A DNA stretch of 64,000 nt. Source: Cohnella thermotolerans DSM 17683. Its GTDB lineage: Bacteria > Bacillota > Bacilli > Paenibacillales > Paenibacillaceae. Positions 51,180-59,469 of this stretch are shown here, piece by piece. The position numbers and the translations under genes are program-made. A model generated the notes under the pieces. That model made no database searches, had not been told where the DNA came from, and worked only from the letters and a program-made list of their open reading frames with translations. Within the stretch, counting starts at the first letter, position 1. Every line of letters starts with the position of its first letter. The stretch covers positions 16,042-80,041 of the forward strand of contig NZ_AUCP01000028.1 of NCBI RefSeq assembly GCF_000429825.1, in the 5' to 3' direction.

Positions 51180-52367
51180 CTACGGAGCCGGAGTCCCGGG
51201 ATATTTGACGACCGGCCATTTTTGCTTCCGCAGCGCGCTCATCAATTCCTCGCTCGCGTTTACATTGCTCCGGACGAGCTCGGCGGGCGTCAGCGCCATC
51301 CATTGATTCAGCGAAACGTCGGCGAACCGGTCGCTCTTGAACATCTCCAGAAACCAGACGCTCTCGTCGCCGGTATTCTGAATATAGTGTCCGAAGGCGA
51401 ACGGCACGTAGCCGACCGTTCCGGCGCGGCAATCGAACGTGCGGGCCGTTCCTTGGGTGGCGAACGCGGTCATGCGGGCCTTGCCCGTCAAATAATATTG
51501 CCACTCGTCGTTGTTCGGGTGCCAGTGCAGCTCCCGCATGCCGCCGGGGACGATCTCGACGAGCGCGGCCGCGATTCGGGTCGCGACGGGAAAGTTGGCC
51601 GAGTCGGCAATCCGCACCGTACCTCCCGGGAAGCGCTGCGGCTCCTGGGCGAGCAGCCGATGGGCGAACGTCCGGGGGACGGTTCCTTGCGGACTGGGGA
51701 CGGCCTGTTCGGCGAGGGGGGCGGGCACCCGGTCCTGGTAAATGTATTTCTGCCCTTTGGGGATGTCCGCGAACGCGCTCTCCGGCACGCCGAAATTGGC
51801 CGACAGCACCTCGGGCGGCGTATGCGCGAACCAATCGGAGATCGAGAATGTGTTGATGTCCGAGAAAGCGCCGTCGTCGAACACGAGCAGAAATTCGCAG
51901 CCTTCCGCGAGTCCCTGGATGGAATGGGGGATGCCGGGCGGAAAATACCACAGGTCCCCGGGACCGACGTCCGCGATGAAGTTGCGGCCGTCCTGATCGA
52001 CCGCCGTAATGCGCGCCCGGCCCAGCAGCATATAAGCCCATTCCGCCTGCTGGTGCCAATGCAGCTCCCGGACGCCGCCGGGCTTCAGGCTCATATTGAC
52101 GCCGGCAAGCGTCGTAGCCACCGGCAGCTCCCGCACCGTCACTTCCCGCGACCAGCCGCCGCGATTGAGCTGCATGTGGGCGTCCGAGAAGGAGAAGACC
52201 AGATTCGGCATCGTTCCCGCATCGGTGGGAGGAGGAACGAGCAGGTCCGGATTTTCCAAATCCCGGATCACGTCTCTCGGGCCGAGATCGGGACCTCCGG
52301 CGCCGTCGGCGCGCTCGGGCTGGGGAATGTCCTGGCTCCCGGAAGGGCGTAGGTTCGATCGGTTCAT
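51180..52367 (-). CDS. Bicupin oxalate decarboxylase (OxdC/OxdD family)
   Basis: A protein of 395 aa with two cupin domains, each with Mn-binding motifs: [18 protein letters not shown] in the N-terminal and [19 protein letters not shown] in the C-terminal domain. Oxalate decarboxylases turn oxalate into formate and CO2. The active-site lid, SENST in B. subtilis OxdC, reads SDINT here (in [17 protein letters not shown]), so the proton-donor Glu of OxdC is shortened to Asp or displaced. The N-terminus ([18 protein letters not shown]) resembles the OxdD branch. There is no signal peptide. Lid changes can shift such enzymes toward oxalate oxidase activity (known for engineered OxdC). Confidence 0.9.
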   Translation of the reverse strand: MNRSNLRPSGSQDIPQPERADGAGGPDLGPRDVIRDLENPDLLVPPPTDAGTMPNLVFSFSDAHMQLNRGGWSREVTVRELPVATTLAGVNMSLKPGGVRELHWHQQAEWAYMLLGRARITAVDQDGRNFIADVGPGDLWYFPPGIPHSIQGLAEGCEFLLVFDDGAFSDINTFSISDWFAHTPPEVLSANFGVPESAFADIPKGQKYIYQDRVPAPLAEQAVPSPQGTVPRTFAHRLLAQEPQRFPGGTVRIADSANFPVATRIAAALVEIVPGGMRELHWHPNNDEWQYYLTGKARMTAFATQGTARTFDCRAGTVGYVPFAFGHYIQNTGDESVWFLEMFKSDRFADVSLNQWMALTPAELVRSNVNASEELMSALRKQKWPVVKYPGTPAP

Positions 52368-52569
52368 CGTTCACGCTCCTGTTCGTTTTAATCCGTCATC
52401 TTTTTTTGTATTAAAATATGGCCGGCCGTCTAAGGCTATGCCGTCCCCTTGCTGGAAAAGCCCAGAAATTTCGCGAAAGAGGCGGATCGCACCGGGAGGA
52501 TGGCTGCTAGCGTCGAAATTTGCAAAAAACTAAAATGTCAGAATATTTTATTTATAAAGCGCTTATGGT

Positions 52570-52825
52570 TATAATGAGATCAACCCAAAGGAAAGGGGAT
52601 AGTCCAATGGGCTAGCGAAGCGAAGCATATCCGTTCGGGGAGAGCCGGGAAGGCTGCAGCGGCCGCTAATCTGCTAGGGCGGCGACGGGTATGCGGGAAT
52701 CGGATGCGGTCGAAGGACAATCTCTAATTCGAAAGATGGGAGCGTAACGAGCCAATTGAATAGCTTGTCACAGGAAAGGTAGGACTCCCGGTTATCAGCG
52801 GTTAACCGGGAGTCCTATTATTTTT
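52570..52825 (+). ncRNA. Candidate structured non-coding RNA with its own promoter and terminator
   Basis: TATAAT at 52570-52575 starts a transcript of about 240 nt with no convincing coding frame. The 3' end is a very strong terminator: AGGACTCCCGGTT pairs with AACCGGGAGTCCT (52781-52816), followed by ATTATTTTT. Inside, GCATATCCGTT (52625-52635) pairs over 11 bp, with G-U pairs, with GACGGGTATGC (52684-52694) and encloses AGCC-GGGAA-GGCT. CTAGC (52612-52616) could pair with GCTAG (52673-52677) as a pseudoknot, and GACAA with TTGTC further on. It matches no riboswitch, 6S, SRP or RNase P pattern that I recognise. It could be a free sRNA or an attenuating leader of 53001-53810, but that gene has its own -10 box. 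Confidence 0.55.
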
Positions 52826-52890
52826 GTGCGATGAAAGCGGGGCCGAAGTCCGAACACGCGGACGGGCTGTTCCCTTGCAGCGATCACTAT

Positions 52891-52896
52891 TATAAT
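52891..52896 (+). promoter_or_regulatory. -10 box of the phosphodiester glycosidase gene
   Basis: TATAAT about 105 nt before the proposed start at 53001 and after the RNA terminator at 52825. It shows that the gene can be transcribed independently. Confidence 0.45.
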
Positions 52897-53000
52897 ATAG
52901 GGAACGCGACGCTCGACACCGCGCGGGGCGAGCGCCGACGCTACGGAAAATGGCTGCCCAAGCGAGTTTAGCGGAGGCAAGCAAAGGAGAAACGCCCGAT

Positions 53001-53810
53001 TTGATGACATTCCCGGAAGTCGAACTGCGTTCCAAGAAGGGCGCGGCCTTCGTGCTGGCGATCGTCTTCGCCGCGATCGGCCTTTCTTGGCTATTGTTCA
53101 GGGGAGGCGGTGAGCCGGCGCCGGACCCGGAGCTGGACATGCCGCACGATTACGCGTACGGCACCGCAACGTCGTCGAACGGGATGGTGCTGCACTATTT
53201 GCGGACCCGGCCGTCCAACCTGACGCTCGAAGCCATCCACACGAACGTCTTGCTGTCGCCTTTTTACGGCATCAACGGAGGCTTCTTCTATAACGACAGC
53301 TTGCTCAGCCTGGCGGTCGTCGACGACCGTCCGGTGAACGGGGCGGCGGGCGTTTACGGATCGGGCGGGGAAAATGTGAAGTACGCAAGGGGCACGCTCG
53401 TTTGGGACGGGCAAGAGGATCGGCTTAGCGTGCAGGTCGTGCGAAGCGCGTCCGAACTGAAGGTGTCGGACCGGTCGCATTACTGGGCCCAAGGCGGGAT
53501 TAGCATGAGCCTGAACCGGGAAGGTCAGTGGGCGGAGCAAGCGGCGGCCGAGAACGCGCCGTACCCGGACGAGGACCGGCTCCGTTCCGCCGCCGTCTAC
53601 GACCGGGACGGGAACGTATACTTGATCGTCAGCGCCAGCCTTGGGTCGCTCGCCGAGTTCCGGGAAGCGATTGTCGAGACGGTCGCGCCCGGCGCGCTTG
53701 CGAACGGCATCTTCCTCGACGGCGACGGCTCCTCCCAGCTTCGCAGCAGGGAAGCCAAGCTGCGGGGCGACAGCCGTCCGATCGTGCAGATGCTGCGGAT
53801 TTTGAAGTAG
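53001..53810 (+). CDS. Phosphodiester glycosidase family protein (NAGPA-like), membrane-anchored
   Basis: A protein of about 269 aa. A single membrane segment lies near the N-terminus (AAFVLAIVFAAIGLSWLLF) and the rest is extracellular. The family core is FYGINGGFFYNDSLLSLAV near the start and the end motif NGIFLDGDGSSQL. Proteins of this fold remove GlcNAc from phosphodiesters and act on wall teichoic acid or exopolysaccharides. The start is uncertain: TTG 53001 or ATG 53004 follow AAAGGAG (52983-52989), while the ATG at 52950 has no ribosome site. Its 3' end is 1 nt from the convergent MFS gene. Confidence 0.85.
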   Translation: MMTFPEVELRSKKGAAFVLAIVFAAIGLSWLLFRGGGEPAPDPELDMPHDYAYGTATSSNGMVLHYLRTRPSNLTLEAIHTNVLLSPFYGINGGFFYNDSLLSLAVVDDRPVNGAAGVYGSGGENVKYARGTLVWDGQEDRLSVQVVRSASELKVSDRSHYWAQGGISMSLNREGQWAEQAAAENAPYPDEDRLRSAAVYDRDGNVYLIVSASLGSLAEFREAIVETVAPGALANGIFLDGDGSSQLRSREAKLRGDSRPIVQMLRILK

Positions 53811-53811
53811 G

Positions 53812-55014
53812 CTAGTTCGCCTTCGCTTCCATTTTCCGATTGCCCACCCGGTAGAAGTAAGAGGCGGACAACAGAACGAGAGCCATCACGATGAACAAGA
53901 CACGGCCGCCGAATTCGCCGAGCAGCAGGCCTCCGGCCCACGGTCCGATGAATTGGCCCAGGTTGCCGATTTTCTGGGCGCCGAAGTAAGAGCCCCGAAG
54001 GTGCTCCGGCGCCAACTGATCGAGCAGCAGATTGCCGGCCGGGTAGTTCAGAATTTCCCCGATTGTAAAAAGAATCATGGACACGACGAGGGCCGCCATG
54101 TTCATAGAGAAGGCGAACCCCAACGTCCCGACGGCGAACAGCACGTTGCCGGCATGAATGGAGAACATCGGAGGGCGCTTCTCGGCGAGTCGGGACAGCG
54201 GAAGTTGCATGACGATGACCGTCACCGCGTTGATGCTCATAAGTGCGGCGAACATTTTGACCCCGTTGCGGAAGCTCTCCTGCAGATGCTGGCCGAGCGT
54301 AACGTCCAACTGGGAATATCCGATGCCGACGACGATGGAGCCGAGAATGAACAACTGCAGAACATTGTCGTCCCGGACCGCCTTCCAGGCGGAGGCGATC
54401 GTGGCGCGTTCTTTTTTCGCTCCTTCGATCTCTTTGATGCCGAACGCGATCATCATGACATGCAGCACGATTCCGTAAGCCAAATAAACGAGTCCGGTAA
54501 TGAGAAAAGGGAGCGCTCCACTGCCGGTGCCGAGCCACACGCCGATCAGCGGGCCTACCGACACGCCGATGTTCGTCATCAGGTAGCGCATGGAGAACAC
54601 TTTGAACCGTCGCTCCGGCTCGGTCAAATCCGCCATCAGCACCTGGGCGACCGGTTCGAACCAGGAGCGGCACAAGCCGTTCAGCAGGCTCAGGATCAGC
54701 AGCAGAACGGGCTCCTTCATCGCGGAGAAGCCGATGAAGACGCCGCTCCAGGCGAACAACGACGTAAACATGATGACTCGCCTGCCGTACCGGTCCGACA
54801 GCGCGCCTCCGAAGAAGCCGCCGAACGTTCCGGCCAGCGCGCCGGCTCCGGCTACGAAGCCGATCATCGCTTTGCTCATGTCGGTTTGGCTGGACAAATA
54901 CAAAGCCAGAAAAGGCATGCTCATGGACGTGGCGATCCGGGAGATCATATGTCCGAACAGCAAGGAGAAGACGATAGGATGATAGGATTGGAGAAACTGC
55001 CGGATGCGCCCCAT
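53812..55014 (-). CDS. MFS transporter (multidrug-type)
   Basis: A protein of 400 aa with twelve predicted membrane segments. The MFS signature after segment 2 is FGGALSDRYGRRVIMF. The ATG at 55014 (MGRIRQFLQSY) has GAGGGGG upstream and is preferred over an upstream start at 55074. The substrate is unknown; drug export is the usual role of this type. Confidence 0.92.
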   Translation of the reverse strand: MGRIRQFLQSYHPIVFSLLFGHMISRIATSMSMPFLALYLSSQTDMSKAMIGFVAGAGALAGTFGGFFGGALSDRYGRRVIMFTSLFAWSGVFIGFSAMKEPVLLLILSLLNGLCRSWFEPVAQVLMADLTEPERRFKVFSMRYLMTNIGVSVGPLIGVWLGTGSGALPFLITGLVYLAYGIVLHVMMIAFGIKEIEGAKKERATIASAWKAVRDDNVLQLFILGSIVVGIGYSQLDVTLGQHLQESFRNGVKMFAALMSINAVTVIVMQLPLSRLAEKRPPMFSIHAGNVLFAVGTLGFAFSMNMAALVVSMILFTIGEILNYPAGNLLLDQLAPEHLRGSYFGAQKIGNLGQFIGPWAGGLLLGEFGGRVLFIVMALVLLSASYFYRVGNRKMEAKAN

Positions 55015-55108
55015 GGAACCCCCTCGATCAAGTGGAGAACAAATGTTTGCCTTAATAGAGACAGCATACCACAAAGTTGAAGCTGTTGGGTCTATTTTTT
55101 TTAAAAAA

Positions 55109-55229
55109 AGCTCAGTTCAGGAAGAGTGCTGCGTGTACGTCTTTGACTGACTCCGCAGGAGCTACGTAACGACCTTGCACGTCCCAACTGAGCTTCGCGA
55201 AGGGCCGTAAAGTCGAAAATCGACTTTAC
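55109..55229 (-). terminator. Long stem-loop terminator region after the Gly/His-rich gene
   Basis: On the minus strand AAGCTCAGTT and AACTGAGCTT (55187-55196 and 55109-55118) pair across a 68-nt loop and are followed by TTTTT, so transcription from the gene at 55292-55669 probably ends here. A perfect 10-bp palindrome GTAAAGTCGA-N3-TCGACTTTAC (55207-55229) precedes it. No coding frame is visible in 55075-55291. Confidence 0.6.
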
Positions 55230-55291
55230 ACTACCCTACCTCCAAGCTGCCCGGGTTCGGACTAGCCGCAGGAGAGGGGAATTCCGTTGAA

Positions 55292-55669
55292 CTAGTCCGA
55301 GCCTCCGCCTCCGCCCCCGCCGTCTCCTCCGCCGCTGTCGGAGCCGCCGGAGCTTCCGCTGTCCCAGCCACCCCCACTGTTCGAACTGCCGGAGCTTCCG
55401 CTGTCCCAGCTTCCGGAATTGTGGTGGTGATGGCCCGTCCCGTGGGAATGGCCGGAGGAGTCGTGATGATGGTGGCGGTGATGGACGTCGGTTGGATCGT
55501 CATAAAAAGAGCTATTGATGAAGGTACCGGATCCGTAATCGGTGCTGCCGGAATCGGGACGGCGGGGACGCGGGCCTTCTCTGCGGTTGTCTTGTGCGGC
55601 CGAGGCGGCGACGGCAATGATGACGATGACGGCGACTGCGGCGATGAAGAGTATGGGAATTGCGTTCAA
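55292..55669 (-). CDS. Small membrane protein with Gly/Ser/His-rich tail
   Basis: A protein of 125 aa. One membrane segment (residues about 3-25, AIPILFIAAVAVIVIIAV) is followed by a low-complexity part: a His cluster (VHHRHHHHDSS and HGTGHHHH) and a Gly/Ser/Asp tail ending in seven glycines. TTG at 55669 is chosen since AAGGAGG is 7 nt upstream. The tail resembles the disordered ends of small bacterial membrane proteins such as YgcG/TPM-type proteins, without their domain. The His cluster might bind metal. No function is known. Confidence 0.65.
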   Translation of the reverse strand: MNAIPILFIAAVAVIVIIAVAASAAQDNRREGPRPRRPDSGSTDYGSGTFINSSFYDDPTDVHHRHHHHDSSGHSHGTGHHHHNSGSWDSGSSGSSNSGGGWDSGSSGGSDSGGGDGGGGGGGSD

Positions 55670-55754
55670 AGGCAAACCTCCTTGGCGGATTTTTACACGA
55701 TACCTGATTATAGCAAGTTCTTCGTTTATCTTACAGAGTGGGGGCGTCTTGACG

Positions 55755-56141
55755 ATGAAATTGAACCGGATTCATCATGTGGCGATTATCGCATCCGATT
55801 ACGAGCGTTCCAAGCGATTCTATGTCGAGCTGCTCGGTTTGGAGGTTGTAGCGGAGACGTACAGGCGGGAGAGGGACTCGTGGAAGCTGGATTTGGCGGT
55901 TGGCGGCAGTTATCAGATCGAGTTGTTCTCGTTCCCCGAAGCGCCGGAGCGGCCGAGCTACCCGGAAGCGCGGGGGCTTCGGCACCTGGCGTTCGAGGTG
56001 GACGACGTGGAGTCGACCGCGGCCGAGCTGCGGGAGAAGGGGATTGCTACGGAGCCGATCCGGGTCGATCCTCTAACGGGGAAGAAGTTTGTTTTCTTCG
56101 CGGACCCGGACGGATTGCCGCTCGAGCTGTATGAGATTTGA
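55755..56141 (+). CDS. VOC family protein, YaeR/GloA2-like
   Basis: A glyoxalase-fold protein of 128 aa. It has IHHVAIIASDYERSKRFYVELLG, the metal ligands His in IHHVAI and HLAFEVDD, and Glu near the end (DGLPLELYEI). This arrangement fits the YaeR group of lactoylglutathione lyase-like metalloenzymes. The ribosome site (GTGGGGGCG) is weak. A tandem repeat array begins 28 nt after the stop. Confidence 0.88.
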   Translation: MKLNRIHHVAIIASDYERSKRFYVELLGLEVVAETYRRERDSWKLDLAVGGSYQIELFSFPEAPERPSYPEARGLRHLAFEVDDVESTAAELREKGIATEPIRVDPLTGKKFVFFADPDGLPLELYEI

Positions 56142-56168
56142 CCGTAGACGGGGCATAAAGGACGAAAA

Positions 56169-56499
56169 GAGTCTCAGAATTTGAGCCACTTCGGCGAATT
56201 CTCGCCGGTAACGACGAAAGAGTCTCAGAATTTGAGCCACATCGGCGAATTCTCGCCGGTAACGACGAAAGAGTCTCAAGGATTGAGTCACACCGGCGGA
56301 TTTTCGCCGGTAACGACGAAAGAGTCTCAGAATTTGAGCCACATCGGCGGATTCCCGTCGGTAACGACGAAAGAGTCTCAGAATTTGAGCCACATCGGCG
56401 GATTTTCCCCGGTAACGACGAAAGAGTCTCAGAATTTGAGCCACATCGGCGGATTTTCCCCGGTAACGACGCAAGAGGCTCAACAATGGAGCCTCTTGC
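56169..56499. repeat. 51-bp tandem repeat array, six full units plus a closing hairpin
   Basis: Six contiguous units start at 56169, 56220, 56271, 56322, 56373 and 56424, each 51 bp and nearly identical; unit 3 is the most divergent. Each unit contains two small palindromes, TCAgaatTTGA and CGGCGAattcTCGCCG (or the G-rich variant). A degenerate seventh start ends in the strong hairpin GCAAGAGGCTC-N7-GAGCCTCTTGC (56471-56499). The length is a multiple of 3, so open frames run through it on both strands (17-residue repeat SHIGGFSPVTTKESQNL on plus), but neither has a convincing ribosome site. The remaining non-coding DNA 56142-56539 shows nothing else. Confidence 0.9.
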
Positions 56500-56539
56500 G
56501 CGTGCCCGCCGCCGCCGACGGGCGCATTTAGCGCCCGTT

Positions 56540-57283
56540 CTAGCGCGCGTTCGCTTCCGCGGCGGCGTACAGATAGTATGCCAGGCCGGTCTGCTGCGAC
56601 TCCAGCATGGCGCGGTGGAAGTCGTCTTCCAGGAAAAACCGGCACTGCGCCGCGAACGCCTTCGCGTCGGTCTCGTGGCCGTGCTGCCGCTGGAAGCCGA
56701 TATGCCGGTCGATCAGCTCCCGCACGCTGTCGTCGCTATGCTTCGTCCCGGCCTTCAGCGTCCGGGCCATCGCGTCCATGAACCGCGCGGCTTCCGCCGC
56801 CTGCTCGTTCATCTCCGCCGCGTCGATCGGCCCCTGCTCGGTCAGATCGAAGCCGTACGCCTCCTTCAGATGCTCGTTCTGCCCGCTTAACGCCTCTCTC
56901 CATTCCGCTTCGCTTGCGAAGCCTTCGAACAGTTTGTCCTGATCCATCTTTACTCCTCTCTCCTCGCTTGCCATCGATTCGTCCAGCGTTCGCACGAGCC
57001 GCTCCAGCCGCTTTATGCGGGCTTGCAGCAGCTCTCTCTGCTCGGACAGGATGGCCAGCCTCTCCGGATTCGCGGCGAGCAGCCGCTTGATTTGAGCCAA
57101 CGGGAAATCCAGCTCGCGGTAAAATAAAATTTGCTGGAGCTTCTCCAGCTCCGATTGGCCGTACAGCCGGTACCCGGCTTCGGTGATCTCGGCGGGCGGC
57201 AGCAGCCCGATCTTGTGGTAGTGATGCAGCGCTTTGACCGTCACGCCGGACAGCTCGGATACTTCTTTGACCGTGCGGAGCAT
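56540..57283 (-). CDS. MerR family regulator with TipAS-type ligand domain
   Basis: A protein of 247 aa. The MerR HTH and wing (residues 1-70: TVKEVSELSGVTVKALHHY, YRLYGQSELEKLQQI) and the dimerisation coiled coil (about 75-115) are followed by a TipA_S-like antibiotic-binding domain (about 130-240). Such regulators activate drug exporters on binding of peptide or other antibiotics. The divergent MFS exporter at 57412 is the obvious target. An AGGAGGATCG-type site lies before the start. Confidence 0.9.
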   Translation of the reverse strand: MLRTVKEVSELSGVTVKALHHYHKIGLLPPAEITEAGYRLYGQSELEKLQQILFYRELDFPLAQIKRLLAANPERLAILSEQRELLQARIKRLERLVRTLDESMASEERGVKMDQDKLFEGFASEAEWREALSGQNEHLKEAYGFDLTEQGPIDAAEMNEQAAEAARFMDAMARTLKAGTKHSDDSVRELIDRHIGFQRQHGHETDAKAFAAQCRFFLEDDFHRAMLESQQTGLAYYLYAAAEANAR

Positions 57284-57411
57284 CGCTCGATCCTCCTTTC
57301 CGAATTCAGCATAAGGGCTCCTCCAAGGGGAGGGTCAACCGTATCTTGCGGGAAAATTATGTTATGATGAGGATGCCCGACAACGGGACAATGAGCAGGA
57401 AGTGACGGACA

Positions 57412-58623
57412 ATGGCATTTTCGTGGAAAAAGAACCTGTACGTCTTATGGCTCGGCGTGTTTTTCTGCAGTTCGGCTTATTCGATCTCGATTCCTTTTAT
57501 TCCTTTATTTTTGCACAACGATCTCGGTGTCGACCGCCATCTGGAGCTGTGGTCCGGCTTCGCGTTCGGCATCACGTTTCTGGCGAGCGCGCTGATCGCG
57601 CCTTACTGGGGCTCGCTCTCGGACAAATACGGCCGGAAGCCGATGCTCATCCGCTCGGGCTTCAGCCTGGCGGCGCTTTACGCGCTTACTTTTTTTATCC
57701 ATAATCCGTACGTCTTCCTCGTGCTGCGCGTGTTCCAGGGGCTGCTCGCCGGCTACGTTCCGGCCTCCATCGCGCTCGTCGCGACGAATACGCCCGACAA
57801 GCACACCGGCTATGCGCTCGGCATTATGGCGACGGCCAGCGCGACGGGCGGCATCGTCGGCCCGCTTGTGGGCGGAGCCGTCAGCCACTGGACGAGCAAC
57901 CGCGAGGCGTTCCTGTTCTCGTCCGGCGTCGTGCTCGTCGCCGCGCTGATCGCGACCTTCTTCGTCCGCGAGGAGAACTTCGACCGCAAGGCGGTGCGCT
58001 CGCACGTGCGCGACGACCTTCGGACGGCCTGGGCGAACCGCACGTTCGTCTCGCTGCTCGGTCTTGTTGGCGTCGGGACGTTCTCGGTCATGATTTTGGA
58101 GCCGCTCCTCACGGTTTACGTCCTTCAGCTCGGAGCCGACAGCAGAGACGCCTCCTGGCAGTCGGGGCTCGTCTTCTCGGCCGTCGGCATCGCCACGCTG
58201 ATCGCCGCGCCCCAATGGGGCCGCATCGGCGGGAAGATCGGCTTCGCCAAAGTGCTCACGATCGGCCTCCTGGGCGGGGGCATCGGCAATATATTGCAGT
58301 TTTTCGTCGGAAATTACGCGGAATTCGGCGTGCTGCGGTTCGTCTACGGGCTGTTCTTCGCGGGCGTGTACCCGGCGCTGAACGCCATGATCGTCAAGGT
58401 GACGGAAGCGGACTTCCGCGGCCGGGCGTTCAGCCTGAACCAGTCGGCAACGCAGCTGGCGACGATGCTCGGTCCGATGGTCGGCGGCGCGCTGGGCGGC
58501 TGGATTCCGATCCGCTGGGTGTTCGTCGTCAACGGCGCCATGCTCGTCCTGTGCGCGTTGCTCATGCTGCGGAAAGTTCGCCTCGGGGCTTCGACCGAAG
58601 CCGGCAGAAGCGTCTCCCCGTAG
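57412..58623 (+). CDS. MFS multidrug efflux transporter
   Basis: A protein of 403 aa with twelve predicted membrane segments. It shows the MFS signature GSLSDKYGRKPMLIRSG and the antiporter motif region GIVGPLVGGA in segment 5. The start has AGGAAGTGACGG upstream. It is divergent from the TipA-like regulator, which suggests inducible drug resistance. Confidence 0.93.
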   Translation: MAFSWKKNLYVLWLGVFFCSSAYSISIPFIPLFLHNDLGVDRHLELWSGFAFGITFLASALIAPYWGSLSDKYGRKPMLIRSGFSLAALYALTFFIHNPYVFLVLRVFQGLLAGYVPASIALVATNTPDKHTGYALGIMATASATGGIVGPLVGGAVSHWTSNREAFLFSSGVVLVAALIATFFVREENFDRKAVRSHVRDDLRTAWANRTFVSLLGLVGVGTFSVMILEPLLTVYVLQLGADSRDASWQSGLVFSAVGIATLIAAPQWGRIGGKIGFAKVLTIGLLGGGIGNILQFFVGNYAEFGVLRFVYGLFFAGVYPALNAMIVKVTEADFRGRAFSLNQSATQLATMLGPMVGGALGGWIPIRWVFVVNGAMLVLCALLMLRKVRLGASTEAGRSVSP

Positions 58624-58721
58624 AGACCGCGGACTCGCCCTGCGTCGGTGGAATGAAAGCGCAAGATCCCGATAGCGGAGGAGCGCCGTCTCTTTGTTAA
58701 AATGAAACGGGAGGTGGCCGC

Positions 58722-59403
58722 ATGCGAACGGATTCCGTCCGGCTGACGATTCCGACGCCCGAGGCGTTCAGTTTCGAGGAAAATGTTAAGCATTTGGCGC
58801 GCTCGCCCAGGGGGACAAGCTGCTTCGGGGCGTCACGGACCGCTTCCGCGGGCTGCGGACGATGGGCATTCCCGATCTGTTCGAGGCGCTGTGCTGGGGC
58901 ATTATCGGCCAGCAGATCAATCTGGCGTTCGCCTACACGCTCAAAAGACGCTTCGTGGAGGCGTTCGGCGAGCGCGAGGAATGGAACGGCAAGGACTGCT
59001 GGCTGTTCCCGTCGCCGGAAGCGGTCGCGCGGCTTGCGCCGTCCGACTTGACCGGGCTGCAAATGGCGGCAAGGAAGTCGGAGTATTGGATCGGAGCGGC
59101 CCGCCTGATGGCGGAAGGCAAGCTGTCGAAGGAGCGCTGCTGGCGGCCGGCGGCCACCGCGAGGCGGAGAAGCTGCTCGTCGGCAGTCGCGGCATCGGGC
59201 CGTGGACGGCCAATTATGTCCTGCTGCGCTGCCTTCGCTTTCCGACGGCGCTGCCGATCGAGGACGTAGGCCTGCACAACGCGATCAAGCTTCTGCTGGG
59301 CATGGACCGCAAGCCGACAGTGGAGGAGATCCGGGAGCCGGCGAAACCTTGGGCGGGCTGGGAGTCGTATGCGACTTTTTACTTATGGCGGGCGTTGTAT
59401 TAG
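58722..59403 (+). pseudogene. alkA: DNA-3-methyladenine glycosylase II (AlkA-like) with deletion and frameshift
   Basis: The N-terminal start MRTDSVRLTIPTPEAFSFEEN is in one frame. At about 58800-58815 it switches to GDKLLRGVTDRFRGLRTMGI, skipping about 70 residues of the N-terminal domain. The helix-hairpin-helix glycosylase domain continues with LFEALCWGIIGQQINLAF until KLSKE at about 59135, where one base is missing, and resumes as LLAAGGHREAEKLLVGSRG and GIGPWTANYVLLRCL with the C-terminus WESYATFYLWRALY. Two lesions make a functional protein unlikely. Confidence 0.85.
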
Positions 59404-59469
59404 GAGCATGTTGGGAGTTCAATCGTCCGGCAACGGGCGGGGAGAGAACGGAAGAAGATCGGGTGACTT

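Noticed and set aside
52553..52566. A cre site at AAAGCGCTTATGG before the RNA promoter
   Set aside because: Only about 10 of 14 consensus positions fit.
52607..52615. A minimal frame ATG-GGC-TAG after AAAGGAAAGGGG
   Set aside because: A ribosome-site-like purine tract followed by a two-codon frame is easily found by chance inside a structured RNA; no other support.
52570..52825. RNase P RNA, 6S RNA or SRP RNA for the structured RNA candidate
   Set aside because: The GAGGAAAGUCC-like start and CTAGCGAAG are faintly similar to type B RNase P, but the length is about 240 nt instead of about 400 and the other conserved cores are missing; no SRP GGAA/GCAG loop or 6S architecture was seen.
56169..56474. 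The 51-bp array as a CRISPR
   Set aside because: The units are contiguous without unique spacers, and no cas genes are present.
56181..56531. A repeat protein encoded by the 51-bp array (plus or minus strand)
   Set aside because: Open frames exist on both strands only because 51 is a multiple of 3; no good ribosome site precedes either, and the frame ends in unrelated sequence. It is kept as a repeat.
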